DNA of 5,644 nucleotides from Chitinispirillaceae bacterium (lineage in GTDB: Bacteria; Fibrobacterota; Chitinivibrionia; Chitinivibrionales; Chitinispirillaceae). A program made the translations under genes and the position numbers. This document shows positions 1 through 4,966 of this stretch, piece by piece (positions within the stretch are counted from its first letter, which is position 1; each line of letters opens with the position of its first letter). Location of the stretch: positions 1 to 5,644 of the forward strand of contig JAFGOU010000588.1 in NCBI GenBank assembly GCA_016926315.1. The letters run 5' to 3'. Below the pieces are notes generated by a model, which made no database searches, had not been told where the DNA came from, and saw only the letters and a list, made by a program, of their open reading frames with translations.

Positions 1-1376
1 ATGGCCCCTTCACCACGGGCAGTTCAGCGGCGGTCCTGACCGTCGTCGCTCTGCCCACCATTTCCGACCATCCATCGGACCTGACCATTGTTGTGGGAGC
101 CTCAGCCACATTTACCGTTTCCGCTCAAGGTACCGAGATTACCTACCAGTGGCAAAGAAATAACGCCAACTTATCCGGCAGTGGCGCACAAACATCGAGT
201 TATTCGATCCCGTCAGCGACTCTTGCCGATAGTGGCGCTTATCGCTGTGTGGTGACCGACCTGGTAGGCAGCAGCGTAACCAGCAATCCTGCAATGCTCA
301 CGGTGATCGCGCTGCCGGTCATCACCGTTCATCCTTCACCCGCAACGGTCGGACTTGGATCAACCGCGACCTTCAGTGTGACGGCAACCGGGACCGGACG
401 GAGCTATCAGTGGCGGAAAAACGGAACAAACATCGACGGTGCAACCTTGGCGACCTACATCACTCCGGCAACGACCATGGACGACAATGGCGCTTCCTTC
501 AGGTGCGTGGTGTCAACGATTGCCGGTTCGGTAATCAGTGACCCGGCAGTACTGACGGTTATTGAGCCACCAACGATTCGGACACACCCGGCGTCCCAGA
601 CGGTCACCGAAGGCTTAGAAGCCGCATTTGAAATCGTGGCGGAGGGTGTTGACCCTACCTATCAGTGGCGGAAAAACGGGACGCCGATTCAAGGCGCGCA
701 ATCCAACAGCTATAGGACACCTGCCACAACCAAAGTCGACAATGGCGCGGTTTTCACCTGCGTGGTCACAACGCTCGGCGGCAGTGATACCAGCAACGAT
801 GCAATCCTGACCGTGCACTACGCGCCGTCGATCACCGCACAGCCGGAATCGCAGTCCGTCAACCAGGGATCGGCGGTGACCTTTACGGTTGTGGCGGATG
901 GTAATCCAGCGCCCAGTTATCAGTGGTCTAAGGACGGCACCCCCATCCCCGGCGCCACCTCGGCGAGTTACGACATCGAAGAAGTGACACTCGGCGATGC
1001 GGGAACGTATACGGTGAACGTGACCAACAGCGTGGGCAACGTCACCAGCAACGAGGTAGTTCTTATCGTCAGCGTCACGCCGGTACCTGAAACGCCGGTA
1101 CTCTCATCGCCGGCCAATGGAGCAACGGATGTTCCCCTGACCCCGACGCTTGTATGGAACGCCGCCACCGGGGCTGAATCGTATAAACTTCAATGGTCGA
1201 CCAATCCGGGCTTTGGTAATGCGGATAGCATTGAGGTAACCGATACAAAACATACCCTGGGCACCCCCCTTAGTCCGGGAGTACCGTATCGCTGGAGAGT
1301 CCAGGGAATCAATACCAGCGGCCCAGGCGACTGGTCCACTGACTTTACCTTTACCACGGCGGTAGTCACCGAGTGA
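1..1376 (+). CDS. Multidomain Ig-like / fibronectin III surface protein, C-terminal part (5' end outside window)
   Basis: The reading frame (first full codon at base 3) is open to the left edge, so only the last 457 residues are visible and the start codon is outside. A GTG at 93 lies inside a domain and is not the true start. Visible residues 1-15 end one Ig-like domain. Four complete Ig-like domains follow, each with a YQW C-strand motif, a D-x-G-x-x-(Y/F) motif before the F strand, and a closing 'LTV' strand. The last 92 or so residues form a fibronectin-III-like domain (SPANGATDVPLTPTLVW, then YRWRVQG, ending FTFTT). Ig and FnIII arrays of this kind usually serve in adhesion or as spacers in secreted or surface proteins. 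No anchor, membrane segment or sorting domain follows the FnIII domain, which ends the protein. The catalytic or binding head, if any, would lie upstream. The domain calls are firm; the function and ligand are unknown. Confidence 0.9.
   Translation, partial: GPFTTGSSAAVLTVVALPTISDHPSDLTIVVGASATFTVSAQGTEITYQWQRNNANLSGSGAQTSSYSIPSATLADSGAYRCVVTDLVGSSVTSNPAMLTVIALPVITVHPSPATVGLGSTATFSVTATGTGRSYQWRKNGTNIDGATLATYITPATTMDDNGASFRCVVSTIAGSVISDPAVLTVIEPPTIRTHPASQTVTEGLEAAFEIVAEGVDPTYQWRKNGTPIQGAQSNSYRTPATTKVDNGAVFTCVVTTLGGSDTSNDAILTVHYAPSITAQPESQSVNQGSAVTFTVVADGNPAPSYQWSKDGTPIPGATSASYDIEEVTLGDAGTYTVNVTNSVGNVTSNEVVLIVSVTPVPETPVLSSPANGATDVPLTPTLVWNAATGAESYKLQWSTNPGFGNADSIEVTDTKHTLGTPLSPGVPYRWRVQGINTSGPGDWSTDFTFTTAVVTE
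54..1073 (+). repeat. Four tandem Ig-like domain repeats, 84-87 codons each
   Basis: The units lie at about 54-305, 312-560, 567-815 and 822-1073. The YQW motif recurs at spacings of 87, 84 and 86 codons. Units 2 and 3 share a perfect 21-base match (404-424 and 659-679, exactly 255 bases apart) covering the YQWRKNG motif, which suggests fairly recent duplication. Unit 4 keeps only the YQW core of it. Units 1-3 have a cysteine on the F strand (codons at 246, 504 and 759) but none on the B strand; unit 4 has neither. Confidence 0.85.
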
Positions 1377-1401
1377 CTCCCCGCAGGTTTTTCCGCGAAT
1401 C

Positions 1402-1429
1402 GGCCCTTTACTGTGTAAAAGGCCTTTTT
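1402..1429 (+). terminator. Rho-independent terminator of the Ig-domain gene
   Basis: Bases 1402-1411 pair with 1415-1424 as a 10-bp stem with one C/A mismatch and a three-base TGT loop, followed directly by five T (1425-1429). It begins 26 bases after the TGA stop of the Ig-domain gene. It should separate that gene from the next rightward gene. Confidence 0.8.
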
Positions 1430-1530
1430 ATCCGTCAGCCGTATCCGGTCGACATCGTTGCGCTACCCGCCTCCGCCAATTATTTTTTTCCTTTCACTCG
1501 CAGCAACCGCCCTGTTCCACTTAACCTTCC

Positions 1531-1535
1531 GGAGG
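1531..1535 (+). promoter_or_regulatory. Ribosome binding site GGAGG of the DUF3078-type gene
   Basis: A full GGAGG sits four bases before the ATG at 1540. The spacing is slightly short, but no other start fits a signal peptide in this frame, so the site fixes the start. Upstream, TTGCGC (1458-1463) and TATTTT (1481-1486) are 17 bases apart, only a weak promoter resemblance. Confidence 0.75.
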
Positions 1536-1539
1536 GTAC

Positions 1540-2418
1540 ATGAAAAAGATCGTTGTGTCCCTGTTCTTCCTGTCCGCTGCCGTTTTTGCCGCCGATGACC
1601 CGTGGCATATTAACATCAATTCCAACCTGACCACCACGCTCAACACCTACACCGACAACTGGACGGGCGGCGAGGCGGGATCGTTCACCTGGGCGTCACA
1701 GCTTCTGGGTGTCGCCGAGCGGCAACTCACGGAGATCATCAACACCAAGGCAACGCTCAAACTCCAGTTCGGCCAGACCAAGATCCAGGACAAGACGAGC
1801 AAAGTCTGGAGTATTCCGCAGAAATCAACCGATCTCATCGATGGTGAGGAGCTGCTGCGGTTCATGCTCAATACCTGGGTCGATCCCTTCATCAGCGTGC
1901 GGGCGATCAGCCAGTTCGTCGACGGGAGCGACCTCTCCCTGACGCGTTACGGAAACCCGCTCGACATCACCGAATCGGTCGGTGTCAGCAGGACCCTTCA
2001 AAAAAGCGAAAACATCGACTGGTCGGTTCGTCTCGGCGCGGCGGCGCGTCAGCTCGTCGACCGCAAGCAGTTGCAGGCCGACGGCAGTCGGGAGACCGAT
2101 ATAACGAACGACGGCGGCGCCGAAATCAACATGGATCTCAAGGCCATAAACCAGCAGAAATGGGCGACGCTCCTCAGTTCACTGAGAATATATGAAGCGC
2201 TTGTCAGCTCAAAGTCCGAGGAATTTATCGGCACGGACATGGAAAACGACTGGCGTTACCCGCATGTCAAATGGGACAACACCCTGACCCTCACCTTTGC
2301 CAAATATCTTATGGTCAATCTGTCGGCGTATCTGTTGTACGACAAGGAGATCAGCGATGAGGCCCGGATCAAGCAGACCTTTGCGGCAGGGTTGACGTAC
2401 CTTTACATAAAGAACTGA
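1540..2418 (+). CDS. Exported DUF3078-type protein, probable outer-membrane beta-barrel
   Basis: The 292-residue product starts with a clear Sec signal peptide: MKK, then a hydrophobic core to about residue 16, and a VFA/AD cleavage site near 17. The mature N terminus runs through alternating polar and hydrophobic residues to the NWTGGEAGSFTW stretch at 40-51, a signature I associate with the DUF3078 family of Bacteroidota and relatives. The rest is a series of short amphipathic strands (for example FISVRAISQFVD, WSVRLGAAARQL, TLTLTFAKYLMVNLSAYLLYD) ending in YLYIKN. This pattern suits a small outer-membrane barrel with its last strand at the C terminus. The length is usual for the family. 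Its molecular role is not known; transport or structural functions are guesses. The gene stands alone between a terminator and a convergent neighbour, with a GGAGG site before its ATG. Gene call firm, family fairly sure, location inferred. Confidence 0.88.
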   Translation: MKKIVVSLFFLSAAVFAADDPWHININSNLTTTLNTYTDNWTGGEAGSFTWASQLLGVAERQLTEIINTKATLKLQFGQTKIQDKTSKVWSIPQKSTDLIDGEELLRFMLNTWVDPFISVRAISQFVDGSDLSLTRYGNPLDITESVGVSRTLQKSENIDWSVRLGAAARQLVDRKQLQADGSRETDITNDGGAEINMDLKAINQQKWATLLSSLRIYEALVSSKSEEFIGTDMENDWRYPHVKWDNTLTLTFAKYLMVNLSAYLLYDKEISDEARIKQTFAAGLTYLYIKN

Positions 2419-2429
2419 TCGGCGAAGAC

Positions 2430-2453
2430 CGGTCGGGCGCTCCGGTCCGACCG
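2430..2453 (+). terminator. Strong GC hairpin after the DUF3078-type gene
   Basis: Bases 2430-2438 pair with 2445-2453 (nine pairs, one of them G-T) around a six-base loop, starting 11 bases after the TGA stop. The following bases, TGTTTCC, are a poor T tract, so it may act as a weak terminator or a 3'-end stabiliser. On the minus strand nothing T-rich follows it, so it is not an obvious terminator for the convergent gene. The rest of 2419-2538 shows only a short CACCGG/CCGGTG palindrome. Confidence 0.5.
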
Positions 2454-2538
2454 TGTTTCCCGAATATCCGGTTTTCGCGCGGCTGCGAGATTCTCCCGTC
2501 ACCGGTCCGGTGTGTCGTGAGGCACCATCCGGTACCCG

Positions 2539-4101
2539 TTATTTCTTCTTGACCGGGACGGGGGGCGTGGAAGGCTTCTTTTCAACCGTTTTCGGCTTCG
2601 TCTCGTCCCTGGCATCCACGACCCCGTCAGTACGCTTTCCTCCTGTTTCCGTTTCCTCTGCAACGGCACCCGGCTTCTCAGCTTCACCACTCCCGATCTT
2701 TTTATCGGGAATGGCGCTGGGAAGCAATGGGGTGAGCGCAAGACTGTCTTTTTTTGCCGGGGCCCTGTTTTCCAGCTTTTGCAGCACCTCGGCGGCCGTG
2801 AACGCCACCGCTTCATGGGGATCATGCGCCAGCTGCTCGATAAGATAACTCGCCCGTCGATCCTTCATGGCACCCAGGGCGATGAGCCCTTCAATGCGGA
2901 CATCGGGGTCCTGCGACTGCGGCAGGATATCGATTACCGCATCCGCGGCCTTTGCCGTGCCGATCTGTCCCAGACGGGTCATTGCCTGGATATGAACGCG
3001 ACGCTCGACCTGGGGATCGAGAACGATCTGTCTGAGCACCGGGACCATGATATCCCCGTAGCTTACGATTTCGCGCGCAAGGGTCTTTATCTGTTCCGCA
3101 TCGATATTTTCCCGGGCGAACAGCGTGTTAAGCTTCACGAGGCGCTCCATGGCGAATGCCTGCAACCGCTGTCCCGAGGTCGCCCCGAGCGCGCTGTCGG
3201 CAACAAGGTTGAAACGCTTATTCAGGGTGTCGAGAACAACCGTATAGGTTGAGAAAACGCGCTTGATGCTGTCAACGTCGCGTTTCATGGCAATGATCAT
3301 GTTCCTCTGGTATTCAACCTGCTCTTCAAGGCTCGAGAAACCACCGGAGCTGTTCGGTGACGCCATATTTCCCATGAAGCTGACTCCCAGCCAGAACCCC
3401 GGTTGTACGAGAGGAGGAGATCCGGATGCCGGCTCCCTGTTTTTTCGGTACATACCCCAGAAATCAACGGCGCCGGCGGCAAGCTGCAGGTGTTTTTTGA
3501 ACAACCTGACCGAGGCGAACACGGAAGGACGGACTTTTTCATCACGGTATTGCGCTTCAAAGGCAACATAGGCGCTGCTGCCGAGGTATTTCTCCAGTGC
3601 CGCGAACCAGGTAACTCTCTCTTTTTTGACTTCAGGCATGGTCTGCACGCCGAAGTGAAGCCGCAGTTTTATCGCCTCGATGGTTTTCCCTCCGGCAACG
3701 AAGGGCTCGTACGACCATGCGGCGCTGTCGTGACCGTACAGGTGGTCTTCCCGGTGAGCAAGAATATTATGAACGCCAATGGCGACCGATGGCCGCATCG
3801 ACGCGTTTTCACTAAGCACCTTTGCCTTGAGCCCCAGGCTGAAGCCGCCGGCGTATCCAAGGGTGACATTGGCCCATTCGCTGAGGCCAAGCCGCCCCTG
3901 TCCGATATTTTTCAGCACGGGATCGGCGGAATCGGCGGTGAAATAGTACCCCTGATAATCAAGCACGTAATTCCAGCTTTCGATGAAATCGGCGTCCGGA
4001 ACGGTCTGGAGCGAACTCCAGCGGGTCAGTCCATGGACGATACAAGGGGTTAAAAGCAGCAGTACCGATAAACGGAGCAGGGGTATTGAGCATCGTTTCA
4101 T
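2539..4101 (-). CDS. Exported barrel-like protein fused to HEAT-like repeats with a charged tail
   Basis: I chose the ATG at 4101 (520 residues) because MKR followed by a long Leu-rich core gives a normal signal peptide with cleavage near residue 24 (VHG). An in-frame GTG at 4125 would add eight residues. AGAAGGG lies 12 bases before the ATG, a rather distant ribosome site. Residues 30-245 are rich in aromatic and Gly residues and short amphipathic strands (LGLSEWANVTLGYAGGFSLG, RPSVAIGVHNI, LKLRLHFGVQ, AYVAFEAQYRD, SVFASVRLFKK, FWLGVSFMG), as in an outer-membrane barrel. Residues 255-305 look helical, possibly coiled-coil. Residues 353-445 are three 31-residue HEAT-like repeats, each with a DP or similar turn between helices. 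Residues 446-520 are disordered, rich in Lys, Glu, Pro and Thr, and end in VKKK. HEAT repeats are protein-binding scaffolds; here they would lie in the periplasm or outside the cell. No enzymatic motif is visible and the partner is unknown. Confidence 0.88.
   Translation of the reverse strand: MKRCSIPLLRLSVLLLLTPCIVHGLTRWSSLQTVPDADFIESWNYVLDYQGYYFTADSADPVLKNIGQGRLGLSEWANVTLGYAGGFSLGLKAKVLSENASMRPSVAIGVHNILAHREDHLYGHDSAAWSYEPFVAGGKTIEAIKLRLHFGVQTMPEVKKERVTWFAALEKYLGSSAYVAFEAQYRDEKVRPSVFASVRLFKKHLQLAAGAVDFWGMYRKNREPASGSPPLVQPGFWLGVSFMGNMASPNSSGGFSSLEEQVEYQRNMIIAMKRDVDSIKRVFSTYTVVLDTLNKRFNLVADSALGATSGQRLQAFAMERLVKLNTLFARENIDAEQIKTLAREIVSYGDIMVPVLRQIVLDPQVERRVHIQAMTRLGQIGTAKAADAVIDILPQSQDPDVRIEGLIALGAMKDRRASYLIEQLAHDPHEAVAFTAAEVLQKLENRAPAKKDSLALTPLLPSAIPDKKIGSGEAEKPGAVAEETETGGKRTDGVVDARDETKPKTVEKKPSTPPVPVKKK
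2767..3045 (-). repeat. Three HEAT-like repeats, 31 codons each
   Basis: Reading leftward, the units start at residues 353 (VPVLRQIVLDPQVERRVHIQ), 384 (KAADAVIDILPQSQDPDVRI) and 415 (RRASYLIEQLAHDPHEAVAF). Each has helix A, a turn with D-P or D-P-x at the same place, and helix B ending in a small-residue-rich L-G or L-Q-K segment. The regular period and conserved turn match PBS-lyase/HEAT_2-type repeats. A fourth, weaker helix pair may precede them, around residues 310-350. Confidence 0.7.
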
Positions 4102-4127
4102 ACTAGCAGCAGACCCTTCTATCACGT

Positions 4128-4143
4128 CCCCGGATCCCCGGGG
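4128..4143 (-). promoter_or_regulatory. Stable GC hairpin in the leader of the barrel/HEAT gene
   Basis: On the minus strand CCCCGG, a four-base GGAT loop and CCGGGG form a perfect six-pair all-GC stem. It ends 26 bases before the ATG at 4101, just upstream of the AGAAGGG ribosome site. There is no T tract, so it is unlikely to be a terminator. It may affect translation or mRNA stability, or be incidental. Confidence 0.35.
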
Positions 4144-4168
4144 TTCCTGCCTGTTTCTGCATGAAATT

Positions 4169-4190
4169 ACTATAGTTATCGGTAGTTATC
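4169..4190 (-). promoter_or_regulatory. Candidate promoter/operator: TATAGT box beside two direct repeats
   Basis: The octamer TAGTTATC (+ strand) occurs at 4173-4180 and 4183-4190, exactly 10 bases apart, one DNA turn. On the minus strand the repeat overlaps TATAGT (4174-4169), one mismatch from a -10 box, about 68 bases upstream of the barrel/HEAT start. No good -35 hexamer is seen at 16-18 bases, which would suit an activator bound at the repeats. This is inference from spacing only. Confidence 0.3.
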
Positions 4191-4225
4191 CGGCTTTTCT
4201 GTAGCGAAACGATTGGACGTCCAGT

Positions 4226-4651
4226 TCAATCGGGCTGGAACCCGGTGTTTTCATTTCCCGGTTCGGCAGCGGTTTCGGCCGGATCCTGCTGCTGCGCCAT
4301 CTGGTCTTCAAGAACATCGATCCGCTCAATCTGGTCTCCCTGCTCCTTCTGCGCAGTGTCGTTCGTTTCATTGGATACCGGCGGCGGTGGTGGGAGACGG
4401 TCTCGTATTTCCTTCAACAGCTTGATGATGACGTCGTTCTGTCGTGCAATTTTATCGTTCACATTGAGGCTCTCTCGTTTAAACCGATCGGCCCTTCTCC
4501 GGGGATGCTGCGGTCCGCTGAATCCGCTGTTCTGATTGGAATAATTGTTATAATTATAACCACCCCCGCTGTTACCATACCGGTTCGGCGTAAAAGGTTT
4601 GCGGCCTTGCTGCATCTGGGGCGCGCGGTTGAAATCGTCGTTATTCATCAT
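4226..4651 (-). CDS. Small N/Q/G/Y-rich protein with a conserved-looking helix, unknown function
   Basis: The start is the ATG at 4651 (141 residues), because AGGAG (4664-4660) lies eight bases upstream. A GTG at 4672 would lie beyond that site and can be set aside. Residues 1-48 are low-complexity, rich in Asn, Gln, Gly and Tyr (GYNYNNYSNQN), with no signal peptide. A basic patch (RRRADRFKR, 51-59) leads into a predicted helix at 62-86 (VNDKIARQNDVIIKLLKEIRDRL) with hydrophobic residues at coiled-coil-like spacing. Five prolines (87-91) follow, then an acidic, Gln-rich tail. I recall similar 'RQN-D-x-I-I-x-L-L-K-E-I-R-D-R-L-P' segments in hypothetical proteins of other Gram-negative bacteria, but no function. 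The layout (flexible sticky tail, basic patch, oligomerising helix) would suit a cytoplasmic nucleic-acid-associated protein; that is a guess. It lies between miaA and the barrel/HEAT gene on the same strand. Confidence 0.8.
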   Translation of the reverse strand: MMNNDDFNRAPQMQQGRKPFTPNRYGNSGGGYNYNNYSNQNSGFSGPQHPRRRADRFKRESLNVNDKIARQNDVIIKLLKEIRDRLPPPPPVSNETNDTAQKEQGDQIERIDVLEDQMAQQQDPAETAAEPGNENTGFQPD

Positions 4652-4659
4652 TCTGAATT

Positions 4660-4664
4660 CTCCT
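4660..4664 (-). promoter_or_regulatory. Ribosome binding site AGGAG that fixes the start of the small protein
   Basis: On the minus strand AGGAG is followed by eight bases and then ATGATG, whose first ATG is at 4651. A second GGAG lies just upstream (4670-4667). The spacing is ideal for 4651 and rules out the GTG at 4672 as the start. Confidence 0.8.
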
Positions 4665-4731
4665 TTCTCCACAAGGGGAGGTAGGTAAAGGTGGAATCAC
4701 ACTCTACGATCGTGTCAAATTTCTTTTTAGT

Positions 4732-4777
4732 ATCAGCATCACCCTGGGGTGGAAATGCCGTATGCTGCCATGCTGAT
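4732..4777. promoter_or_regulatory. Inverted repeat with an inner hairpin in the gap before the small-protein gene
   Basis: ATCAGCAT (4732-4739) and ATGCTGAT (4770-4777) are perfect inverted copies. Directly inside the left arm, CACC-CTGG-GGTG (4740-4751) can form a four-pair hairpin, and ATGCTG is repeated directly at 4762 and 4770. The element lies in the otherwise empty gap between miaA and the small gene and could be a structured leader or an operator. It matches no riboswitch class that I can recognise. Confidence 0.25.
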
Positions 4778-4922
4778 TGTTTCATTACCTACGCTGGTAC
4801 AAAAAGCTGCTTTGTTCCGGTCCGCTTTGATGTACGTACTGGTTTCGGCTCTGCCGGTTTAATGATCCGCTGTTCCACCGCAGGCAATAAGCCGGATTGT
4901 TATTATGGATGGTTTGATAAAA

Positions 4923-4951
4923 ATAATATGCGGCGCTTCCGTAATGGTGAA
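4923..4951 (-). promoter_or_regulatory. Candidate promoter downstream of miaA
   Basis: On the minus strand TTCACC (4951-4946; four of six to the -35 consensus) and TATTAT (4928-4923; five of six to the -10 consensus) are separated by exactly 17 bases. Starting just after the miaA stop, it would drive the small gene with a leader of about 265 bases that includes the inverted repeat at 4732-4777. Confidence 0.3.
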
Positions 4952-4966
4952 CAGGACTTTTTCAGG

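Larger units (their letters stand above)
4652..4966. other. Gap of about 315 bases without a convincing gene
   Basis: The stretch between the miaA stop and the small-protein start is more AT-rich than its neighbours. Apart from the ribosome site, the candidate promoter and the inverted repeat listed separately, I see no tRNA, no known small-RNA fold and no good terminator after miaA. A rightward frame from a GTG at 4691 crosses it but is not convincing. Confidence 0.5.

Noticed and set aside
93..95. GTG as the start of the Ig-domain gene.
   Set aside because: The frame continues upstream to the window edge through a normal Ig linker and the end of another domain, so the gene begins outside the window.
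2779..3252. A rightward frame of 157 codons opposite the HEAT-repeat region.
   Set aside because: It is antisense to the regular HEAT units, and its apparent order follows from the repeat periodicity on the other strand.
3403..4053. A long rightward frame of 216 codons opposite the barrel/HEAT gene.
   Set aside because: It lies wholly antisense to a gene with a signal peptide and clear domains; its translation has no recognisable fold. Such shadows are common in GC-rich DNA.
4214..4223. A perfect 10-base palindrome, TGGACGTCCA, just after the stop of the small-protein gene.
   Set aside because: Several such palindromes are expected by chance in a window of this length, and no T tract follows, so it is not a supported terminator or operator.
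4547..4560. A perfect 14-base AT palindrome (GTTATAATTATAAC).
   Set aside because: It falls inside the small gene and is explained by alternating Tyr and Asn codons (TAT AAT TAT AAC), which are nearly self-complementary.
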